11,153 bases of DNA. Source: Natronohydrobacter sp. GTDB lineage: Bacteria; Pseudomonadota; Alphaproteobacteria; Rhodobacterales; Rhodobacteraceae. The DNA is taken from positions 1-11,153 of the forward strand of contig SKRP01000158.1 in NCBI GenBank assembly GCA_007118445.1, given 5' to 3'. The notes below the pieces were generated by a model. That model was not told the origin of the DNA and did not search any database. It saw nothing but the letters and a program-made list of their open reading frames with translations. A program made the translations under genes and the position numbers. This document shows positions 1 to 6,143 of the stretch, piece by piece; positions within the stretch are counted from its first letter, which is position 1, and every line of letters begins with the position of its first letter.

Positions 1-89
1 GACCAGTAAAGCGCCAGCACGATCCAGAACCAGACCGACGAAAACGACCGCATGTCGATCAATCCGAAAATGTTTTCGAGAAAGGCCAA
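1..89 (-). CDS. small membrane protein, 5' end only (SufBCD-component-like family)
   Basis: The first 29 codons are inside the window; the rest lies beyond the left edge. The start chosen is the TTG at 89-87, with an AGG-type ribosome site six bases upstream; no in-frame ATG lies near it. The peptide begins MAFLENIFGLIDMRSFSS and continues into an aromatic, hydrophobic segment (WFWIVLALYW) that looks like the first membrane helix. The IDMRSFS motif followed by WFWI matches, from memory, a Rhodobacteraceae family of roughly 200-residue membrane proteins often annotated 'component of SufBCD complex'. That name reflects annotation practice rather than a proven role in Fe-S assembly. The gene is divergent from gap copy 1, so both may share the intervening regulatory region. 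Identification rests on one motif, so confidence is moderate. Confidence 0.5.
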   Translation of the reverse strand, partial: MAFLENIFGLIDMRSFSSVWFWIVLALYW

Positions 90-184
90 TGCACGCCTGC
101 CATGATCGCCGGTCCGGGAGTCCCCTACATGCAACGCCGGGCGCGCAGGCGCAAGCGCGCAGTCATGCCAGCTGCGCAGGCCGC

Positions 185-216
185 GTTGGCGCTATCATGT
201 TGCAGATTGCGCTAAC
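185..216. promoter_or_regulatory. tandem operator-like palindromes upstream of gap copy 1
   Basis: Two 12-base sites resemble the perfect palindrome GTTAGCGCTAAC: GTTGGCGCTATC at 185-196 and GATTGCGCTAAC at 205-216, each matching 10 of 12 positions. Their centres are 20 bases apart, about two helical turns, so two dimers could sit on the same face of the DNA. A -10-like TAATAT follows at 221-226 and a TTGCAG at 200-205 could be the -35, although a 15-base spacing is short. A palindrome with a central CG fits LacI/GalR-family operators. A related site (11 of 12) precedes gap copy 2. The regulator is not in the window; CceR, the LacI-type central-carbon regulator of R. sphaeroides, is a candidate by inference only. 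Confidence 0.5.
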
Positions 217-304
217 GACTTAATATCTGTCGGTTTTCGCCCTTTTTCTGATCGGTTTGGCTGGCTATAGACAGGCCAAGCCAATGACAGCGCGGAGTAA
301 CGCC

Positions 305-1309
305 ATGACCATCACCATCGGGATCAACGGGTTTGGCCGTATCGGGCGCTGCACTCTCGCCCATATCGCCGAAAGTGCACGCAACGATGTCGAGGTCGTC
401 AAGATCAACGCCACCGGCCCGATCGAGACCAATGCGCATCTGCTGAAATATGATTCTGTGCATGGCCGTTTTCCCGGTTCCATCCGGGTCGAGGGCGACC
501 GACTCGATCTGGGGCGCGGACCGATCAAGGTGATGTCCACCTATGAGCCGTCCGAGCTGGACTGGGAAGGTGTCGATGTCGTGCTGGAATGCACCGGCAA
601 GTTCAACGAACGCGACAAGGCCGCTGTGCATCTTGGCCGTGGCGCAAGCCGCGTGCTGGTTTCCGCGCCGGCCAAGAATGCCGATGCGACCATCGTTTAC
701 GGCGTGAACCATCGCAGCCTGCGTTCCGAGCATCTGGTGGTGTCGAACGGGTCCTGCACCACCAATTGCCTCGCGCCGCTGGCCAAGGTGTTGAATGACG
801 CCATCGGCATCGAATCGGGCGTGATGACCACGGTCCACAGCTACACTGGCGACCAGCCGACACTGGACCGGCGTCACAAGGATCTGTATCGCGCACGGGC
901 TGCCGCGATGGCGATGATCCCGACCTCGACCGGGGCGGCGAAAGCGCTGGGCGAGGTGCTGCCGGAGCTTTCGGGCAAGCTTGATGGCACGGCCCTGCGC
1001 GTGCCGACCCCGAATGTCAGCGCGGTCGATCTGACCTTCTATGCCGGGCGCGACGTGACCGCCGCCGATGTCAACGAGATCGTGCGCGAAGCGGCGGCCG
1101 GGGCGATGGGCGCGGTTCTGTCCTATGACCCGGAACCGAAAGTTTCCATCGATTTCAACCACACGCCGCACAGCTCGATCTTTGCGCCGGACCAGACCAA
1201 GGTCGTGGGCAAGCGTATGGTCCGCGTGCTGGCCTGGTATGACAATGAATGGGGCTTTTCCTGCCGCATGGCCGATGTGGCCGCTGCCATGGGACGTCTG
1301 ATCCACTGA
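305..1309 (+). CDS. gap: glyceraldehyde-3-phosphate dehydrogenase, copy 1 (probably NADP-accepting)
   Basis: Cytosolic phosphorylating GAPDH, interconverting glyceraldehyde-3-phosphate and 1,3-bisphosphoglycerate. The start at 305 gives a 334-residue protein of normal family length and has a GGAG site at 294-297; an in-frame ATG further upstream would only add residues not found in the family. Visible signatures are the dinucleotide-binding NGFGRIGR at 8-15, the active-site SNGSCTTNCLAP with catalytic Cys151, His178 in HSYTGDQ, and the C-terminal WYDNEWGFSCRM. At the end of the second beta strand, where NAD-specific enzymes carry Asp, this protein reads INATGP with Ala36. The two residues that influence cofactor choice near 189-190 are Arg-Arg. 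B. subtilis GapB, which prefers NADP, also has Ala at the first position. I infer NADP use and possibly a gluconeogenic or anabolic role. A strong terminator follows the gene, so it is probably monocistronic. Confidence 0.95.
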   Translation: MTITIGINGFGRIGRCTLAHIAESARNDVEVVKINATGPIETNAHLLKYDSVHGRFPGSIRVEGDRLDLGRGPIKVMSTYEPSELDWEGVDVVLECTGKFNERDKAAVHLGRGASRVLVSAPAKNADATIVYGVNHRSLRSEHLVVSNGSCTTNCLAPLAKVLNDAIGIESGVMTTVHSYTGDQPTLDRRHKDLYRARAAAMAMIPTSTGAAKALGEVLPELSGKLDGTALRVPTPNVSAVDLTFYAGRDVTAADVNEIVREAAAGAMGAVLSYDPEPKVSIDFNHTPHSSIFAPDQTKVVGKRMVRVLAWYDNEWGFSCRMADVAAAMGRLIH

Positions 1310-1335
1310 TCCGGCAACCAATCCGCGTTCCGGAA

Positions 1336-1366
1336 AAACCCGCCAGCCCGAAAGCCTGGCGGGTTT
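1336..1366 (+). terminator. intrinsic terminator after gap copy 1
   Basis: AAACCCGCCAG at 1336-1346 pairs perfectly with CTGGCGGGTTT at 1356-1366 across a 9-base loop. The stem has a GC-rich core and ends in three T residues, followed by TCTTTG. It lies 27 bases after the gap stop codon and about 80 before the rhodanese gene, so it separates the two transcription units. Confidence 0.85.
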
Positions 1367-1445
1367 CGTCTTTGTGACCTTTTACCACCTTTCCTGCGAC
1401 CGGGTCCTGCGCTACATATTCAAAAAATCATGAAGGTCTATATAT

Positions 1446-1859
1446 ATGCGCGCACTCCTTCTCCTCGCCGTCCTTGCTGTCATGCAGGCCATGCCTGCCC
1501 TTGCGCAGCAAATCTACACCGCCCAGCCCTCGGCGCAGCAGATACAGGACGCGCCGATGCTGGTCGTCGATATCCGCCAGCCGCATGAATGGGTCGAAAC
1601 CGGCGTGCTGCCGGATGCGCTGCTTCTGCCCTTCAACAACCCTGACCAGTTCCTGGCCGATCTGGCCCCGCATCTGAGCCCCGGCCAGCCTGTCGCGCTG
1701 ATCTGCCGCACGGGCAACCGCACGGCCCGCGCCGCCCGCATCATCGCGCCCGCGCTTGATGTCCCGGTGATCGACCTTGCAGGCGGCATGTTCCGATTGA
1801 TGGGCGCAGGCTATCACCCTGAACGCCCGACCCGCGCACAGGGCTGCACCATCTGCTAG
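1446..1859 (+). CDS. exported rhodanese-domain protein
   Basis: A 137-residue protein with one rhodanese domain. The start has a GAAGG site at 1432-1436. Residues 1-20 form a Sec signal peptide with an Arg2 n-region, a Leu/Val core and an ALA cleavage site before QQ, so the product should act in the periplasm. The domain shows LVVDIRQPHEW at 39-49 and the active-site loop CRTGNR at 88-93, with Cys88 able to carry a persulfide, then the conserved DLAGGM at 110-115. The protein ends in GCTIC, placing a CxxC pair (Cys134 and Cys137) at the very C-terminus. Rhodaneses transfer sulfane sulfur; the physiological acceptor here is unknown. The gene lies between the two gap genes, behind a terminator and about 95 bases before gap copy 2, so any link to GAPDH is positional only. 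Confidence 0.9.
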   Translation: MRALLLLAVLAVMQAMPALAQQIYTAQPSAQQIQDAPMLVVDIRQPHEWVETGVLPDALLLPFNNPDQFLADLAPHLSPGQPVALICRTGNRTARAARIIAPALDVPVIDLAGGMFRLMGAGYHPERPTRAQGCTIC

Positions 1860-1904
1860 ACCGAGACCCCGCGCCTGCCCCCTTGCTTTTGCCCATGCAT
1901 TCAT

Positions 1905-1916
1905 GTTAGCGCAAAC
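1905..1916. promoter_or_regulatory. operator-like palindrome upstream of gap copy 2
   Basis: GTTAGCGCAAAC differs at one position from the palindrome GTTAGCGCTAAC and lies 40 bases before the gap copy 2 start. A TTGCTT at 1883-1888 could be the -35 element, but no convincing -10 was found at the expected distance. The similarity to the two sites before gap copy 1, in the same kind of position, is the main support for a common regulator. Confidence 0.5.
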
Positions 1917-1955
1917 GCAATTCACATATCAGCGCCAAAACCGGGGGAACGACCC

Positions 1956-2957
1956 ATGACGACACGGCTTGCAATCAATGGTTTCGGGCGGATCGGCCGC
2001 CTTGTGCTGCGCGCATTGCTCGAACAGGGGCGCGACGATCTGGAGATCGTGGCGATCAATGATCTTGGCCCGGTGGAAAGCAATGCGCATCTTCTGCGTT
2101 TCGACTCGGTGCATGGCAAATTCCCCGGCGATGTGCAGGTCAATGGCGATACGCTGGATGTCGGGCGCGGCCCGATCAAGGTCACCGCCGAACGCGACCC
2201 GGCCAATCTGCCCTGGGACGACATCGACATCGTGCTGGAATGCACCGGCATTTTCTCGGATGCCGAGAAAGCCAAGGTGCATCTGGGCCGCGCAGGCAAG
2301 GTGCTGGTCTCGGCCCCGTCCAAGGGTGCCGATAACACGGTTGTCTATGGCGTGAACCACCAGACGCTGAAAGCCAGCGACAGGATCGTGTCAAACGGAT
2401 CGTGCACCACGAATTGCCTCGCGCCCGTGGCCAAGGTGCTGAATGACGCAGTGGGCATTTCGCGCGGCTTCATGACCACGATCCACAGCTACACGGGCGA
2501 CCAGCCGACGCTGGACACGATGCACAAGGATCTCTACCGCGCCCGCGCGGCGGCGATGAGCATGATCCCCACCTCGACGGGTGCCGCGAAAGCCGTGGGT
2601 CTGGTGCTGCCGGAACTCGCTGGCAGACTTGACGGAGTGGCGATCCGCGTGCCGACGCCCAATGTCTCGGTCGTCGATCTGACCTTTGAAGCAGCGCGCG
2701 ACGTGACTGCCGAAGAGATCAACGCGGCGATTGTCGCAGCTGCCAGCGATGGCCCGCTCAAGGGCATTCTGGGCGCGACCGATCAACCCAATGTGTCGAT
2801 GGATTTCAATCATGATCCGCGCTCCTCGATCTTCCATCTGGACCAGACCAAGGTTCTCGAAGGGCGCATGGTGCGCGTGCTGTCCTGGTATGACAATGAA
2901 TGGGGCTTCTCGTGCCGGATGCTGGATACAGCCGCTGCGATGGCGCAGGCGGGTTGA
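1956..2957 (+). CDS. gap: glyceraldehyde-3-phosphate dehydrogenase, copy 2 (NAD type)
   Basis: Second phosphorylating GAPDH, 333 residues, clearly homologous to copy 1 over its whole length (roughly 60 percent identical by eye, not computed). The start has a strong GGGGGA site at 1943-1948. It shows NGFGRIGR at 8-15, the SNGSCTTNCLAP active site with catalytic Cys150, His177, and WYDNEWGFSCRM near the C-terminus. After the second strand it reads INDLGP, keeping Asp36, the residue that excludes the 2'-phosphate of NADP in NAD-specific enzymes. This is therefore the likely glycolytic, NAD-linked enzyme. A TTG-type -35 and an operator-like palindrome lie upstream. Only weak hairpins were seen after the stop. 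The downstream gene runs convergently and ends 72 bases away. Confidence 0.95.
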   Translation: MTTRLAINGFGRIGRLVLRALLEQGRDDLEIVAINDLGPVESNAHLLRFDSVHGKFPGDVQVNGDTLDVGRGPIKVTAERDPANLPWDDIDIVLECTGIFSDAEKAKVHLGRAGKVLVSAPSKGADNTVVYGVNHQTLKASDRIVSNGSCTTNCLAPVAKVLNDAVGISRGFMTTIHSYTGDQPTLDTMHKDLYRARAAAMSMIPTSTGAAKAVGLVLPELAGRLDGVAIRVPTPNVSVVDLTFEAARDVTAEEINAAIVAAASDGPLKGILGATDQPNVSMDFNHDPRSSIFHLDQTKVLEGRMVRVLSWYDNEWGFSCRMLDTAAAMAQAG

Positions 2958-3028
2958 AGGGCAACCAAGGCCTTCAGTCGCGACCGGGGGAGGAATCGCC
3001 ACGGCCGCGACACCGGGTGGGCATCAGA

Positions 3029-4264
3029 TCAGGGGTTGCGACAGTTGTTCTGCAGCAAATTACAGGCCGTCGCCCTGATCTGCAGGAACCGGAAATTCAA
3101 AATCGACGCACCTGAATATTGCCACTGATTGTGAAAGATCGGATTGTTCGGATCGCCCTGAGGCGCAGCACGCGCGTATGACGTTACCCCCACGATGGCG
3201 TTCTGCCGCCGCTGAAAATTATTGCCGATCGCAACCTGGCCTCGTGCCCGGCGTCCGAAATTCTGTATCCATGGTCCGCCTGACGATCCCTTCCACTGGG
3301 CACTGCCGATTTCTCCGGTAATGACAGTCTGACCATTTATGGTGCTTGTGCGCTCGAAAACCTGCGATGTTGTGACTTGCATCTGTCGGCCGTTATCCAG
3401 GTTCCCGGGATAACCCACCTTCTTTATGCTGTTTCCGAGCAGATTGTGCACGACGACATCGAATGCGCCGAGATAGTCGCCAATCGCGCGCCGCCGCCCG
3501 TTACAGTGACGGTCGCGCACTTGCAGGACAGCGAAATCATCATTTGCCGGAGTCCCGCTGCTGTCCATCCATTCCTCTGTCACGACCATACGCCGGACGC
3601 GCCAGGTGCAGAATGGCCTGCTGTTTCGGGCGCGCCCGTTATAGGCGGGGGCAAATGCAACATTTTCCCGCCAGGTTTGCGTCCCACGGTCAAAGACACA
3701 ATGTGCAGCCGTCAGGATCAGGCGGCGCTCAATGATTGCAGCACTGCATGTTCCGCGCTGACCAGTAACCGGATCGACGAAAAAAAGCTTGCCTATGCTG
3801 CGATAGAATTGTGTCGCAGCCAATTCCCTTGGTGTCAGGCGCCGCGAGGTAAAGGGCAAGCCACCCATTCTGGGCGAGACCATCCGCTCCGACGCCGCAT
3901 CGTCGTCACTGTCTGAATATCGCGATGTCGCCGATTCGATGCGATCCATGAAAAACCCCTGAGGGATACGGGGTTCCACATCGGGTGTGTAACCTGCAGT
4001 GGCGTCTATTTGGCCCGTGCTCCGTGGCAAAACAGGTCTCGGCAACGATTCGAACATTGTTTCCAGAATCTGACCAGGCGCTGCCGTGCGCATCTTCTCG
4101 TCTGTCCACTGCCATCCAGGTTCCCAGACAGCGCGTGCCACTACCCCTGCACCAGCATTTGCGTCACCCGCATGAACCCCGCGCGACACCGCGTCAGTCG
4201 GTCCGAACACTAGAGCCCCGGCGACGAGAAAAACCAAACAACTTTTGACGATAATATGATGCAT
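3029..4264 (-). CDS. secreted trypsin-like serine protease (S1 family)
   Basis: A 411-residue predicted secreted protease. The start at 4264 is preceded by GGAG nine bases upstream and opens directly into a signal peptide (residues 1 to about 25, with Lys7 and a hydrophobic core); an in-frame ATG at 4324 would bury that signal. Catalytic-triad motifs are in the expected order: TAAHC with His188, NDDFAVL with Asp243, and GSSGGPW with Ser328. Cys173 and Cys189 flank the His motif and probably form the usual disulfide. About 150 residues lie between the signal and the protease domain; they include an acidic SDSDDDAASE stretch at 117-126 and could be a propeptide, though no function is recognised. 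The substrate is unknown. The leader at 4265-4390 is AT-richer than its surroundings, but no convincing promoter was found. The gene faces gap copy 2 convergently and follows trgB on the same strand. Confidence 0.85.
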   Translation of the reverse strand: MHHIIVKSCLVFLVAGALVFGPTDAVSRGVHAGDANAGAGVVARAVWEPGWQWTDEKMRTAAPGQILETMFESLPRPVLPRSTGQIDATAGYTPDVEPRIPQGFFMDRIESATSRYSDSDDDAASERMVSPRMGGLPFTSRRLTPRELAATQFYRSIGKLFFVDPVTGQRGTCSAAIIERRLILTAAHCVFDRGTQTWRENVAFAPAYNGRARNSRPFCTWRVRRMVVTEEWMDSSGTPANDDFAVLQVRDRHCNGRRRAIGDYLGAFDVVVHNLLGNSIKKVGYPGNLDNGRQMQVTTSQVFERTSTINGQTVITGEIGSAQWKGSSGGPWIQNFGRRARGQVAIGNNFQRRQNAIVGVTSYARAAPQGDPNNPIFHNQWQYSGASILNFRFLQIRATACNLLQNNCRNP

Positions 4265-4390
4265 TATTCTGCGCTCCAATCCAGATTGCACCAGGCCGAT
4301 CATGCAAAGACATGAAATAACCAATCAGTAACAAAGTATCACAATTTCACAACAAACATGTCGGAAATCACTCACAATAACCGCGGCGCG

Positions 4391-5506
4391 TCAGTCCCTT
4401 ACGCCTGCACGCAACTCCGCGCGATGCGCGGCAAGCCACCAGGCCGTCAGCACCAGCGGACCATTCTGCACCTCGCCTGACCCCACCAGTTCCATCAGCC
4501 GCGCGAAACTGACGACATGGCTGCGGATATCCTCGGCTTCGCTCGCAAGTCCCGACACGCCTTCGGCCCCGTCCGGCAGATCGCAGAGCGCGACATACTG
4601 ATACAGGAATTCCGTGATCGCACCGGGCGAGGGATAGACATTGCCCACAGCGCGCAGCATGTCAGCCGTGAGCGTCAGCCCGGTTTCCTCCTGCGCCTCG
4701 CGCAGGGCGGCTGCCTCGGGGCGCTCGAACGGATCGACCCGCCCGGCAATCGGCTCCAGTGACCAGGGGTTTTCCGCCCCGCGCAGCCAGGGACCATAAC
4801 GGAACTGTTCCACCAGCATCACCCGGTCGCGCGCCGGGTCATAGGGCAGCACAGTCACAGCATCGCTCATCACGAAGCCCGCGCGCTTCACCACCTCCGA
4901 GAAACTGCCGTCAAAGCGGCGAAACTGCAGATCATCCTCGCGCACACCGAAATACCACGCATAGGGCTGACTGAGCCGCACCGGCACGATATCGGCGCGC
5001 GTCCAGTCGCCGCGCAGCAGGGACGGCCCCGGCGCGCCCTGCCCGCGCCTGCGCGAGGCCGCATGTGACAGCGCCATTGGCCAGCGCGCCTGCAGCGCCG
5101 CGATCCCATGCGTCTGTGTCAGGGCCAGAAGCTCGGCGCAGGCCAGCGTCACGATCGCATCATGCTCTGGCGGCAGCGTGACCGGACCCGGAGCCTCTGA
5201 GCCCTGCGGGGCGACGAAAACCTGCGCCGCCTGCTGCCGCGCGGCGACACGGACCAGCCCTTGCGCGGGCATGGCCCCGAAAACAGCATGAAGCCGCGCC
5301 AGCCGGTCGCGCCCGGAATCGGCAAGTTCAAGCAAAACGCCCGGCATGTTGCGGCCCGGTTGCGGCACGGGCAGCGGCAGCGCCCCGGTTTGCCGATGCA
5401 GCGCATGATCACAGAGCTGCGCCGCCTCGCAGATTTCCGGGCCGAGGCTCAGGGACTCCAGCAACTGCGGCGCGCGCCACAGATCAGGCAGGAAGACCAG
5501 CGTCAT
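4391..5506 (-). CDS. trgB: TrgB-like Nudix hydrolase (ADP-ribose pyrophosphatase family)
   Basis: A 371-residue protein. The C-terminal half is a Nudix hydrolase with a complete box at 255-277: Gly255, Glu261, Arg269-Glu270, Glu273-Glu274, Gly276. PWSLEPIAG before it and YPSPGAITEF after it fit the ADP-ribose pyrophosphatase subfamily, which cleaves ADP-ribose to AMP and ribose-5-phosphate. The N-terminal ~110 residues resemble a gamma-glutamylcyclotransferase-like domain but lack the usual YGTL substrate loop (here FLPDLW) and apparently the acidic catalytic residue, so this half is probably non-catalytic; that part is inference. R. sphaeroides TrgB, linked genetically to tellurite resistance, has this family assignment and also follows trgA. 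The start ATG shares its A with the trgA stop codon (TGATG), indicating translational coupling. It is the last gene of this transcription unit. Confidence 0.85.
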   Translation of the reverse strand: MTLVFLPDLWRAPQLLESLSLGPEICEAAQLCDHALHRQTGALPLPVPQPGRNMPGVLLELADSGRDRLARLHAVFGAMPAQGLVRVAARQQAAQVFVAPQGSEAPGPVTLPPEHDAIVTLACAELLALTQTHGIAALQARWPMALSHAASRRRGQGAPGPSLLRGDWTRADIVPVRLSQPYAWYFGVREDDLQFRRFDGSFSEVVKRAGFVMSDAVTVLPYDPARDRVMLVEQFRYGPWLRGAENPWSLEPIAGRVDPFERPEAAALREAQEETGLTLTADMLRAVGNVYPSPGAITEFLYQYVALCDLPDGAEGVSGLASEAEDIRSHVVSFARLMELVGSGEVQNGPLVLTAWWLAAHRAELRAGVRD

Positions 5507-5964
5507 CAGCGCGCCAGCCGCCGTGCTTCCGCGACCCTGTAGACAATCGTGACACAGACCGAGATTGCTGCGGCCACGATCAGCAGGAATGTCAGGAAAT
5601 CGAGATCCATCATGCGCTGCAGATGCTCGATCGCTGCGCCGATCACCCCCTGAACAGCCTCGGACAGATCCCTGTATTGCCGCGCATAACCTTTGGTGAA
5701 AGCGTCATAGAACCCGAAGAGGAAGAGCGCCAGCAGCAGGGTCGCGACATAGCCCTGCACGACCACGCTGAAGGATTGCAGGAAAGACCGCCCGATCCGC
5801 GGCCCGACGAATTTCCATCCGACATATCCTGCCACCAGCGCCAGAAACAGGCCACCAGCCAGCGTTTCGGGCGGATCATCATAGAGCAGCAGGTAGCGCA
5901 TCCCAATGAAATAGCTCAGCACGCCGAAAAGCAGCATGGCAGCGAAACGGGTCAGTGTCGGCAT
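5506..5964 (-). CDS. trgA: TrgA family integral membrane protein
   Basis: A 152-residue inner-membrane protein starting MPTLTRFAAM. The ATG at 5964 is preferred to an in-frame ATG at 6060 because family members begin MPT and because a plausible promoter lies between the two. The SD is weak (AGAG). Four hydrophobic segments fit membrane helices at about 5-25, 34-54, 63-86 and 121-143. A short conserved-looking GPRIGRS at 54-60 follows the second helix, and the C-terminus is basic. TrgA was named for tellurite resistance in R. sphaeroides; its biochemical activity is not known. It overlaps trgB by one base. Identification rests on the N-terminus, the topology, the GPR-GR motif and the trgB neighbour. 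Confidence 0.75.
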   Translation of the reverse strand: MPTLTRFAAMLLFGVLSYFIGMRYLLLYDDPPETLAGGLFLALVAGYVGWKFVGPRIGRSFLQSFSVVVQGYVATLLLALFLFGFYDAFTKGYARQYRDLSEAVQGVIGAAIEHLQRMMDLDFLTFLLIVAAAISVCVTIVYRVAEARRLAR

Positions 5965-5997
5965 GTCTGGCTCTGATTGTTGCTCTGCTCGGGCACA

Positions 5998-6026
5998 AGG
6001 ATAGCCCTGCAGGGGCGCGCGTGCAA
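5998..6026 (-). promoter_or_regulatory. putative trgAB promoter
   Basis: On the minus strand TTGCAC (6026-6021) and TATCCT (6003-5998) are separated by exactly 17 bases. Neither hexamer is a perfect sigma-70 match. Transcription would start near 5990 and give a leader of about 27 bases before trgA. A perfect 10-base palindrome, CCCTGCAGGG at 6005-6014, sits inside the spacer and could bind a repressor. Confidence 0.4.
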
Positions 6027-6104
6027 TTCCCAAACCGCCGCCAGAGCGTATCGCGTTCATCCGTATTCACGCCATGCGCTCCAGCCTATTGTTTTCGCAT
6101 GTCG

Positions 6105-6135
6105 AAAAGCTCGGAACCGGTAACCACTTCCGAGC
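6105..6135 (-). terminator. intrinsic terminator after the CFA-like gene
   Basis: Read on the minus strand, GCTCGGAA (6135-6128) pairs perfectly with TTCCGAGC (6116-6109) across an 11-base loop, followed at once by TTTT (6108-6105). It starts nine bases after the CFA-like gene's last base and separates it from trgAB. Confidence 0.75.
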
Positions 6136-6143
6136 GACATGCA

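Noticed and set aside
212..1321. Minus-strand open frame of about 369 codons
   Set aside because: It lies antisense to gap copy 1, whose motifs and ribosome site are clear; its Arg/His/Gly-rich translation looks non-coding.
2952..2976. Possible terminator after gap copy 2
   Set aside because: GGTTG/CAACC and TGAAGG/CCTTCA are short, mutually exclusive hairpins without a T run, too weak to call.
3377..3916. Plus-strand open frame of 179 codons
   Set aside because: It is antisense to the serine protease, has no good ribosome site, and shows no domain.
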